Of a stretch of 19,405 nucleotides of DNA, positions 8,201 to 13,668 are shown one piece after another; the stretch's first letter is position 1; each line of letters begins with the position of its first letter. The DNA comes from Bacteroidota bacterium (lineage in GTDB: Bacteria; Bacteroidota; Bacteroidia; UKL13-3): contig CANFSD010000013.1 of the NCBI GenBank assembly GCA_947449515.1, positions 1 through 19,405 on the forward strand, read 5' to 3'. The position numbers were made by a program, and so were the translations under genes. The notes under the pieces are model-generated. The model saw only the letters and a program-made list of their open reading frames with translations. It made no database searches and was not told the origin of the DNA.

Positions 8201-9644
8201 ATTAAGTCCTGCAAGCAACCTAAACGTTAGTTTAGATACCTTAAGTGGTAATATTTCAGTGGCAGGAAGAACTCCAGCGGGTGTTTATGCCATCACGTAT
8301 CTTTTAACAGATACTTTAGACTTATCGAACCAAGATTCTGCTATTGCAACCATAAATGTATATGCAGTTGGGCCAATTGCCAATCCAGATTTTGCAAGCA
8401 CGGCTGCAAAGAAATTGGTAACCATAAATCCAATAAGCAATGATTATGATATTGACACCAATATCAATATTTCTAGCCTACACATTTACACAGGACCACT
8501 ACATGGAAAAGCAACTGCAGACACCATAGCAGGCACCATCAGCTACACCCCAGATTCTACATGGAGCGGCTATGATACCTTGTATTATTCAATCTGTGAT
8601 TCGGGCATGGTTCCAGTATTGTGTGATACCAGCTTTATTGTAATTCATACATTAGATAGCATAAGCTTAATAAGCAGTACCACCATAGACAACAAATGTT
8701 ACGGTGATTCAATTGGTTCGATCCTAATAGCTGTTAAAGGTGGATTGGCTCCATATAGTATTACTTGGAATACCATACCAGTTCAAACAGACAGTTTGGC
8801 TAAAAACCTTAAAGCAGGTAACTATACCGCTAAAGTAAAAGATGCCAATAACGATTCTATCTCATTTACGTTTACTGTAAAACAACCAACAGCAGCAATG
8901 AATGTGGTTAGTACCATTGTTAAACCAAAATGTTATGGCGACTTTAATGGAAGTATTGACCTTAGCACTACAGGTGGCACAGCTCCATACAGGTATTTCT
9001 GGAACAATGGTAGCATCTTAAACAAATTGGATAAACTAAACGCAGGTAATTATGCGGTAAGCGTTACCGATACCAATGGTTGTAAAGTAACTAAAAACTA
9101 TGTATTGGCGGAGCCTGCTCCTCTGAGCGTTTCGGTAACCAGTATTGTAGATGTAATTTGTAAAAGCACCAAAGAAGGTAGCATTAACCTTAGTGTTAGT
9201 GGTGGAACTAAACCATATACCTATTTATGGAATGAAGGAAGCACTACACTTAATTTAAGCAATATTGCCGATGGTAATTATAGCATCTTAATCAAAGATT
9301 CAAATGCATGTGAAGTTGCAGGAAACTATGTGGTAAATTATAGCAAAGACAAATGTGACCAAGATGTATTTATTCCTAAAGGTTTCTCACCAGATGACGA
9401 TGGTTTAAATGATGCATTTAAAATTGAAGGCATTGAGAAATTCCCTGATAATTACCTAAGAGTATATAACCGTTGGGGAGGCTTGGTATTTGAAGAGCAT
9501 GGCTATAAAAATACTTGGAAAGGAACCTACGATGCAGGCAGTACAAGTGGCACAGAAGCTTTGCCAGGCGGTACTTATTATTATGTATTGCAATTAAGCG
9601 CAGATGCCAAACCAATCACCGGATACACATTCATTAGTAAATAA
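2229..9644 (+). CDS. Giant T9SS type B secreted repeat protein (SprB-like adhesin)
   Basis: The 2471-residue protein is built in order as follows. A signal peptide ends near residue 36 (LLFFAAINPSFA) and a short linker follows. Twenty tandem units of about 99 residues cover 71-2047; their consensus has NGYNGN, NLLN, NDSLNG, TPAGxYTIxY and ICDTLNxxNCDTA. One diverged cadherin-like domain covers 2048-2144 (ISNDYDID, ISYTPDSTWSGYDTLYY). Three SprB-type repeats cover 2145-2377 (KCYGDxxGSI, GGxAPYxxxW). A CHU_C / gliding-motility C-terminal domain covers 2378-2471 (FIPKGFSPDDDGLND, VYNRWGGLVFE, GGTYYYVLQL, GYTFISK). The last domain is the type B T9SS sorting signal, so the protein should cross the outer membrane and stay at the cell surface. 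Adhesion is inferred from the architecture, which resembles SprB; gliding is not shown. A second in-frame ATG at 2247 gives a more typical signal peptide (MEYRLFKQKK) and may be the true start. The frame is intact over 7.4 kb. The barrel gene follows after 19 bases. Confidence 0.92.
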   Translation: MNTITDMEYRLFKQKKFLAFTAFVLLFFAAINPSFARTHTERIAKKNPGVSHSGHWVIPNRLNLMAPPTAYFVAYPDSGQVNGYNGNASLLNIYANDSFNNLALIGSATKLTITLPNAHFTIDTLTGILGVSAGTPAGNYTINYTIEDPLDASNYASSFAFVEVTAPIISTNSESATASGFTGNANLFNIYTNDLINGNTVTAGAVNTSIVTGASHPGISLNTSTGVVSVAAFTPAALYTINYKNCDTLNTTNCDTATASINVTAPLIVTNADAASINGYNANASLLNIFDNDSLNGALVSAAAVKSTLTIAPNNTHITIDTITGNVAVSAGLAAGIYTFTYQICDTFNTANCSSTTVTITATAPNIIANSESGNANGILGNPNLYNIYTNDLINGNTVTAGAVTTSIVTGASHPGISLNTSTGVVSVADYTPAALYTIDYKNCDTLNTTNCDTATASITVTAPLIVANADAASINGYSASTSLLNILNNDSLNGATVVASALKTTLLVAPSSSHIIVDTTTGNVSTTAGLAAGVYTITYQICDTFNIANCASAVASITATAPAIVTSGETGTCASIEGNNNLLNVLSNDSINGDAVSLGSVITSVVTAASHAGVALNISTGVVSVAPLTPAGNYTIVYKNCDTLNPGNCDTAVISVTVTPPSIIANGESASINGYPSHANLLNVLNNDSFNNQLATVGPVVLSLVSSSNPKISLNLSSGNISVASGLHAGNYSLIYRICDSLNSSNCDTAIVSIAVSAPAIVANADYVAVNGYNGSLNVLNIYVNDSINSIVAASGRVALTVLSSPSEPGVIINASTGKISVFPYTPAGVYFFEYRICDTLNTSNCDTALVTVNVLAPAIIANNDNGAASGYNGNSNLLNVFANDSLNNKATNITQVNLSIINPAAHPGVALNLTNGIVSVAVGTPAGLYTIDYKICDTLNPGNCDSASITVNVSQPVIVAHADNGSANSYNGNSNLLNIFVNDSLNGSIITAGRVNLSILDTASNAGINLNLTTGNVSVAAYTPAGFYTIRYKICDTLNAGNCDSALINVTITAPILMANADHGSVNGANGNANLLNIFGNDSINGGSVNANGILCTLINPASNAGISLDTATGIVSVAPSTIAGNYNLIYRICDTLNTGNCDTAMVYITVSAPIINANNDSIAINGFTGANNVLYVLANDSLNNDTIALGAAYLSVSQNASHPNITLNTSTGYISVAPFTPAGDYTIQYKICDTLNVSNCDSGIVAIHITAPPILAVNDTAYVNSYDGNSSALNIISNDSLNNDTIATGAVLIRLINAASNAGISLDTATGIVAVAPLTPAGNYSLDYSITDTLNPNNIDTATAYVYITAPSIIATTDLASVNSYDGDTSVLNVLDNDSINGQVASIGGVILNLITPASNLGVSLNDTTGIIKVAPLTPVGLYTITYRICDTLNTTNCDTTTDSITVVGPLVIATNDSVNANGYNTYSNLINVLDNDSINGAAVIAGGIKLTTLSPASVAGIVLNDTTGIVKLDPRIAAGIYTIEYEICDTLNPGNCDTAYLTIQVTAPPIIAVNDTALVNGYNGTSGIYNVLPNDSINGIVANLSNVKFKVYMGSGRPDITLDSTTAFLTVLPNTPSGNYTISYIICDTLNANNCDTGILYIQITPPPIYANPDVFITNGYPGNLNIGNVLLNDSLNSAILTPAKVFMSVVTGTGNANILLNTSNGQISVFPGTPAGTYHMVYRVCDTINPTSCDTALVTIQVLAPSIIATNDSASVNGAIGNANLLNIFSNDSINGIVATSSNTKLHIITPFGNAAFSIDTISGKVSVASPIAAGIYTLSYSICDTLNPGNCDTANVVVTITAPIIIAIADSAKANGSIGAANIINVLSNDSINGQVATTSNIWFSVLQKSGNAGVILDSITAKVSVLAGTAPGIYTMQYRICDTLNPGNCDTAWVYIEVTPANLFTQADSGSVNGYKGMSNLINVLSNDSLNGAVITAPQVKITVLSPASNLNVSLDTLSGNISVAGRTPAGVYAITYLLTDTLDLSNQDSAIATINVYAVGPIANPDFASTAAKKLVTINPISNDYDIDTNINISSLHIYTGPLHGKATADTIAGTISYTPDSTWSGYDTLYYSICDSGMVPVLCDTSFIVIHTLDSISLISSTTIDNKCYGDSIGSILIAVKGGLAPYSITWNTIPVQTDSLAKNLKAGNYTAKVKDANNDSISFTFTVKQPTAAMNVVSTIVKPKCYGDFNGSIDLSTTGGTAPYRYFWNNGSILNKLDKLNAGNYAVSVTDTNGCKVTKNYVLAEPAPLSVSVTSIVDVICKSTKEGSINLSVSGGTKPYTYLWNEGSTTLNLSNIADGNYSILIKDSNACEVAGNYVVNYSKDKCDQDVFIPKGFSPDDDGLNDAFKIEGIEKFPDNYLRVYNRWGGLVFEEHGYKNTWKGTYDAGSTSGTEALPGGTYYYVLQLSADAKPITGYTFISK
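2439..8369 (+). repeat. Twenty in-frame tandem repeats of about 297 bp (R1-R20) in the adhesin gene
   Basis: Unit borders were placed at the residue after the closing TAP/TPP-type tripeptide. R1 is 2439-2729, R2 starts at 2730, R3 at 3027, R4 at 3324, R5 at 3621, R6 at 3918, R7 at 4215 (98 residues) and R8 at 4509. R9-R20 then follow every 297 bases from 4806 to 8369. Eighteen units are exactly 99 residues; R1 has 97 and R7 has 98. Each unit looks like one Ig/cadherin-like beta sandwich and belongs to a repeat theme common in Bacteroidota surface proteins. R2/R4 and R3/R5 are the most similar pairs. All other units are clearly diverged, so most of the array is old and under constraint on length. 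Confidence 0.95.
2730..3917 (+). repeat. 594-bp two-unit duplication (R2-R3 and R4-R5)
   Basis: Positions 2730-3323 and 3324-3917 are consecutive copies of a two-unit block. R2 and R4 are nearly identical from about 2801-3026 versus 3395-3620, including a run of more than 40 unchanged bases around the SHPGISLN codons. The first 70 or so bases of the same units differ much more. R3 and R5 are also alike but less so. The mosaic suggests gene conversion or unequal exchange later than the original duplication. Confidence 0.75.
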
Positions 9645-9663
9645 TATAATTGGAACTAAAAAA

Positions 9664-10578
9664 ATGAAACGTATAATAATCAGTTTGAGTTTTTTCTTGG
9701 GAACATTCCAACTATTTGCACAACAAGACCCAACGTTTGGTCAATACATCTTTAACTCGTCAATTATAAACCCGGCGCAAGCAGGGGTGCAAGAGGCGAA
9801 CCAAATTGGCGTATTGGCAAGAAGACAATGGGTAGGAATGGAAGGCGCACCAAGCACCAATTCTATTTATGTAAATACCCGTTTGCAAAAAAACCTTGGT
9901 TTTGCTGGAGGTATTTACACAGACCAGGTTGGGCCAATAAACACAGTAACTTTGCAAGGTGACCTTGCATCTCATATTCGCCTAAACGACAAGTGGACCA
10001 TGTCTGCTGGTATCAGGTTAATGGGGTCTAATACCAAAGCAAATCTTACCACCCTTCCTACCAATCAATCGTCGGACCCTAATTTTAGTAATAACTACAA
10101 TTCTGGATTTAATTTAAATTTAGGAGGAGGATTACTTGTTTACAGCGAAAGATTTTTTGTGGGTGCCGCAATGCCTCGCTTATTCTCCCGCGAAATGAAA
10201 GACGGAAACGCTACTGTATTAAGTATTCAAAATCATTTGAATATTTATGGGGGTGCCAATGTAAAAGTGAGTGAAGAGTTAATGGTAACACCAAGTGTTT
10301 TAATAAGAACTACCCGCAACGCGCCAATGGCTTTGGATTTAAACTTTATGTTTAATTACAAAAATACCATTGACTTTGGACCAATGTTGCGCTACAATGA
10401 CGCATTTGGAATCTTGGTTGGCTATAAAATTTCACCAAATTTCTATGCAGGTTATATGTATGAATACCCATTGAGCGATATACAAATGGCATCAAAGCAA
10501 ACACATGAAATTACTTTGAGAATGAGTTGGGTTTCTAAATACAAAACCCAAGTGAGATCACCTAGGTATTTTCTATAA
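9664..10578 (+). CDS. PorP/SprF-family type IX secretion membrane protein
   Basis: The 304-residue product begins with a signal peptide (MKRIIISLSFFLGTFQLFA, cut before QQDP). The hallmark opening of PorP/SprF proteins follows: QDPTFGQYIFN, then a segment ending NPAQAG. Alternating hydrophobic, glycine-rich segments suit a beta-barrel (for example NLGGGLLVYSERFFVGAAMP), and a terminal aromatic strand leads to SPRYFL. The length is normal for the family. PorP/SprF proteins sit in the outer membrane; SprF is needed to deliver SprB in Flavobacterium, and such genes commonly pair with type B T9SS cargo. Here the gene directly follows such a cargo, 19 bases after its stop, and precedes an OmpA-like gene. 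I chose ATG 9664 over the in-frame ATG at 9604 because the latter lies inside the adhesin gene and would bury the signal peptide. Confidence 0.9.
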   Translation: MKRIIISLSFFLGTFQLFAQQDPTFGQYIFNSSIINPAQAGVQEANQIGVLARRQWVGMEGAPSTNSIYVNTRLQKNLGFAGGIYTDQVGPINTVTLQGDLASHIRLNDKWTMSAGIRLMGSNTKANLTTLPTNQSSDPNFSNNYNSGFNLNLGGGLLVYSERFFVGAAMPRLFSREMKDGNATVLSIQNHLNIYGGANVKVSEELMVTPSVLIRTTRNAPMALDLNFMFNYKNTIDFGPMLRYNDAFGILVGYKISPNFYAGYMYEYPLSDIQMASKQTHEITLRMSWVSKYKTQVRSPRYFL

Positions 10579-10626
10579 TGTATAAGCAATCGTTTTTAAA
10601 AACTCTAAAGATTAAAGTCAAGTCGA

Positions 10627-13365
10627 ATGAAAAAATATACGTTTAACAAACATCTCCATTTGTTGATCTTGGGATGCCTACTTTTATTGCGCTTTAACCA
10701 AGCACAAGCCCAAGTAGACAAGGCTATCAAATATGCCTACTATTTTGACTATGAGCGTGCAGAAAAATTTCTCATGAGTCATTCCAATGAACTCAACGAC
10801 ACCATGGTATTGCAGTTGGCTGAAGCATTGTATTTACAAGGAAAATATCCGCAAGCGCTTTATTATTATAAAATTGCAGACAAAAGCGGCATCATCCAAA
10901 CGGCCAGTGCACGCAGAAATTATGTATATGCATCAACCATGATGCGCGAAAAATCTCCCTATTACAAAAAGACCAATTACTTTAAAAATAATTACTTCCT
11001 TTATACCGTAATTGATACTTTCCAAGGTAATTCTGCCAATGAAGATTTTGCTGCTTTTTACTGGAACGAATTATTGTTTGTAACCACATCAAGAACTACA
11101 AGTAGCAACAACAAAAATTTTAGCGATGTATACAACAAACAACCTTACCTAGATATATATCCATTCAGCGAAAAGGGGAAACGTATTCCCTACCCTGCTT
11201 ACCTTCCAAAAAATATTAATTCCAAAAAACATGATGGTCCTATTGCCATTTCACAAGACACCAACTTGGTAGTGTTGTCGCGCAATTATACCCATGAAAA
11301 CAGCAAAAGCGTTCAAAATTTATCATTGGTTTATTTTATGAGAGATGAACGCAGACATTGGTCTCAAGCAAGGTTAATGGAGTTTTGTAAACCAGGTTTC
11401 TCTGCCCAACATCCTTATTATAATGATGCAGACCAAACACTATACTTCTCATCTGATATGCCAGGTGGTAGCGGTGGTTTCGATTTATACAAAACACATT
11501 GGAATGGCAATGAATGGACCCCTCCCATTAATTTAGGTGAAGATATCAATTCAGAATACGATGAAGTTTTCCCAAGTATTACACCAGAAGGAGAGCTCAT
11601 GTATGCCAGTAACCATATTGAATCAACCGGTGGTTTAGATATTGTATTATTTAGCAATGGAAACAGGTATCTTTTGAACGAACCCTTTAACTCTATCTAC
11701 GACGATTTCGGAGTTATGTTTAAAAACAAAAAAGAAGGCTATTTTTCTTCTAACCGTTTCTCTAATAAATTTGATGATAATATCTACCACTTTACTTTAA
11801 GTGAACCAGAAAAACAATCACTATTTGTTAAAACCTACGATGCCACAAATGGAGAAGAATTAGATCAAACCTTTGTTTCCTACTCTAACGAAGATGGTAG
11901 CTACAAGGGTGAATTGAGCACTGTTTTTGGTAGCGATAATACTGTTATTAAAGATACTGCAGACGCAAGAAAAACAATAAGCTTCTTCGCATCTAGAAAT
12001 GGTTATATCAATTATAACCAAACCAATAACGACTATGTTATTAAGGATGGCAAACTCATCAAAGAAATCTTTTTACTGCGTAATCCAATATTTGCAGGTG
12101 ATAACCAATACCTCATTGAAAACCACCACCGCGGTGCAAAGTTCTCAAGTATCCTTGAAAACGACTCTTTAAATGGTGCTTTGGTTAAGGAAAGCGATGT
12201 AAGTATACATGTAATTAGTAATCCGCTAGAAGGCTACCTTAGTCTTGATACGCAGGATGGAAAAATTAAAGTAGCTGCTGGCGCAACACCAGGTACCTAT
12301 AAGTTTAATTATGCCATTTGCAGTACCCAAGCTCCAAGCTTATGCGATACTGCTCAAATTACCATTGTGATTAGATCAGGCGCAAAAGCTGAAACAGAAA
12401 ACCAAGGTGAAACTGCAACTTCAGAAGCGCCGTTGGCTAGTGCCTACAAACCACGTTTGAGCAATAAGCCAAGTGAACCTATTGTGGCTGGTATACTTAC
12501 CAAAGATGATATTGGTTATACTACCACAAATGGTGGTTATGTGCTAAATGTGCGTAACAACGATAAAATTGATGGTAAAAAAGCTACCCAAAGAAATACA
12601 TTAATTAGAAATGAAAAAAGCGATAACACAAATATCACTTTGAACCGTAAAACCGGTGCAATTACTGTATTAAAAGGCATTGAGCCTGGAACCTACCAGC
12701 TTAGCTACGATTTGATGGAAAGAGGCAACAGAGACAATATTGGACATAGCAATGTGAGCATTGTTGTAAGAAGTGCCGACCAAATTCCTGGTAGAGGATC
12801 CAAAAATGCCAAGATGCTTCAAACAGAAAATACCATTGTGTATTTCCATAACGATGAACCACGCCAATTTCAGTTATACCGCCCAGCCTTTAACTATCAA
12901 AATTCTTTTGATTCATATATGAAACAAATGGAAGAGTTTTACAAACGCTCTTCAGATAGTAAAGTAGGTTTAGATACTTTCTTTATTAAAAATGTAGAAG
13001 GTGGTTATGATGATTTGAACCAAATTTTGGAAATTGTACAGGAGCAATTAAACAAAGGCGTACAAGTAGAAATTTCGGTTTCTGCATATTGCAGCCCAAT
13101 TGCCTCTACAGAATATAATAACAAGCTCTCTAGCCGTAGAATTGTTTCAGTTACCCGTTACCTTAAAAAATGGAATGATGGTGCCCTTTGGGATGCTATT
13201 GAAAGCAATAGAATTACATTCTGGGAACATTCATTGGGTGAATTAGAAGCACCAAAAGATATCTCAAGTGATTATGCGCAATTAGATTTGTCTGTATTTG
13301 GAATTAGAGCTTCCAAAGAAAGAAGGGTAAGCATAACAGTAAAAATACTTGGTTCGAACCAATAG
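10627..13365 (+). CDS. OmpA-family protein with TPR, PD40 and two adhesin-type repeat modules
   Basis: This 912-residue protein has a signal peptide (about 1-29, ending QAQAQ) and a TPR-like helical part (about 30-110; ALYLQGKYPQALYYYKIAD). A PD40-type propeller region follows (about 205-395; DQTLYFSSDMPGG, GFDLYKTHWNGNEW, EVFPSITPEGELMYASN). Then come two Ig-like modules (about 493-585 and 619-717) like those of the adhesin. The C-terminus is OmpA-like (about 785-908; YNNKLSSRRIVSV, SKERRVSITV). TPR-PD40-OmpA order is typical of Bacteroidota envelope proteins such as PorE-type peptidoglycan linkers. It lies 48 bases after the PorP/SprF gene, so a scaffold for the adhesin-barrel complex is the likely role (inference). 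Oddities: the aspartate expected in the OmpA GHTD-type motif appears to be Ser (SAYCSPIAS), while the arginine of LSxxR is kept. The LGC near residue 17 is not treated as a lipobox because a standard cleavage site follows. Confidence 0.85.
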   Translation: MKKYTFNKHLHLLILGCLLLLRFNQAQAQVDKAIKYAYYFDYERAEKFLMSHSNELNDTMVLQLAEALYLQGKYPQALYYYKIADKSGIIQTASARRNYVYASTMMREKSPYYKKTNYFKNNYFLYTVIDTFQGNSANEDFAAFYWNELLFVTTSRTTSSNNKNFSDVYNKQPYLDIYPFSEKGKRIPYPAYLPKNINSKKHDGPIAISQDTNLVVLSRNYTHENSKSVQNLSLVYFMRDERRHWSQARLMEFCKPGFSAQHPYYNDADQTLYFSSDMPGGSGGFDLYKTHWNGNEWTPPINLGEDINSEYDEVFPSITPEGELMYASNHIESTGGLDIVLFSNGNRYLLNEPFNSIYDDFGVMFKNKKEGYFSSNRFSNKFDDNIYHFTLSEPEKQSLFVKTYDATNGEELDQTFVSYSNEDGSYKGELSTVFGSDNTVIKDTADARKTISFFASRNGYINYNQTNNDYVIKDGKLIKEIFLLRNPIFAGDNQYLIENHHRGAKFSSILENDSLNGALVKESDVSIHVISNPLEGYLSLDTQDGKIKVAAGATPGTYKFNYAICSTQAPSLCDTAQITIVIRSGAKAETENQGETATSEAPLASAYKPRLSNKPSEPIVAGILTKDDIGYTTTNGGYVLNVRNNDKIDGKKATQRNTLIRNEKSDNTNITLNRKTGAITVLKGIEPGTYQLSYDLMERGNRDNIGHSNVSIVVRSADQIPGRGSKNAKMLQTENTIVYFHNDEPRQFQLYRPAFNYQNSFDSYMKQMEEFYKRSSDSKVGLDTFFIKNVEGGYDDLNQILEIVQEQLNKGVQVEISVSAYCSPIASTEYNNKLSSRRIVSVTRYLKKWNDGALWDAIESNRITFWEHSLGELEAPKDISSDYAQLDLSVFGIRASKERRVSITVKILGSNQ
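12103..12381 (+). repeat. Adhesin-type repeat module A inside the OmpA-family gene
   Basis: Codons for residues about 493-585 encode ENDSLNGALV, LSLDTQDGKIKVAAG, TPGTYKFNYAICS and LCDTAQITI. These line up in order with the NDSLNG, LDTATGxVSVA, TPAGxYTIxY and ICDTLNxxNCDTA landmarks of the adhesin repeat. The cysteine pair C565/C573 keeps the C-x7-C spacing. Confidence 0.8.
12481..12777 (+). repeat. Adhesin-type repeat module B inside the OmpA-family gene
   Basis: Codons for residues about 619-717 encode NGGYVLNVRNNDKIDG, ITLNRKTGAITVLKG and EPGTYQLSYDL. This is the adhesin repeat layout in a more diverged form and is also 99 residues long. Both cysteines of the pair are absent (ERGNRDNIGHS occupies that loop). 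Confidence 0.7.
13351..13360. repeat. Second copy of the GGTTCGAACC palindrome
   Basis: The 14-bp perfect palindrome TTGGTTCGAACCAA (13349-13362) overlaps the last codons of the OmpA-family gene (GSNQ). Its 10-bp core equals that at 2020-2029. It sits just before the terminator palindrome but is separate from it. Confidence 0.35.
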
Positions 13366-13369
13366 CAAC

Positions 13370-13403
13370 AAAAAAAGCGCTTCAAATTTGAAGCGCTTTT
13401 TTT
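13370..13403. terminator. Bidirectional rho-independent terminator (34-bp perfect palindrome)
   Basis: The palindrome is centred between 13386 and 13387. It has a 10-bp GCGCTTCAAA/TTTGAAGCGC stem core flanked by seven A on one side and seven or more T on the other, so each strand yields a stem followed by a U-run. It lies 4 bases after the OmpA-family stop (+) and 18 bases after the lipoprotein stop (-), which is the expected place for a shared terminator between convergent genes. Confidence 0.9.
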
Positions 13404-13421
13404 TGTATTATTTTTTTAAGA

Positions 13422-13628
13422 CTAGTCCTGCAAACTGTCCATCCCTGCACTGTCTGCGTTAATTGCATCCATCTGTGCTTGAATAGCAGCCTCTAAAGAA
13501 TCCATCGCTTTTTGGTCTGAATTCAATTGCGTTTGTACCGCACTTTCTTCTGTTTGATTGAGCTTTGGCTCATTGTTACAAGCTGTAATTGCAGCAACTG
13601 TAACTAAAATTAATAGCAACTTCTTCAT
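13422..13628 (-). CDS. Small lipoprotein of unknown function
   Basis: The 68-residue product has a type II signal peptide: MKKLLLILVTVAAITAC, with lipobox ITAC and Cys17 as the lipidated residue. The mature part is about 52 residues, polar and acidic (NNEPKLNQTEES..., AMDSLEAAIQAQMDAINADS), with heptad-like hydrophobics that could form a single helix or short coiled coil, loosely like Lpp-type or entericidin-size proteins. No family is recognised. It lies 40 bases after lptB on the same strand and just before the terminator; a TAGCGTTTG about 20 bases before its ATG is near, but not exact to, the TAnnTTTG element, so it might also be transcribed on its own. Confidence 0.75.
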   Translation of the reverse strand: MKKLLLILVTVAAITACNNEPKLNQTEESAVQTQLNSDQKAMDSLEAAIQAQMDAINADSAGMDSLQD

Positions 13629-13668
13629 ATCTTTAATTATTAACTCAAACGCTAAACTACAAAATAAA

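Noticed and set aside
2439..8369. Regularly spaced repeats as a possible CRISPR array
   Set aside because: The period is about 297 bp, the whole unit is coding and in frame, and there is no short identical repeat with unique spacers.
9604..9663. Upstream in-frame ATG for the PorP/SprF gene
   Set aside because: It lies within the adhesin coding sequence and would place 20 polar residues before a clear signal peptide; ATG 9664 is the better start.
10592..10603. GTTTTTAAAAAC palindrome between the barrel and OmpA-like genes
   Set aside because: It is an A/T-only stem with no loop space, expected by chance in AT-rich spacers, and too weak to act as a terminator.
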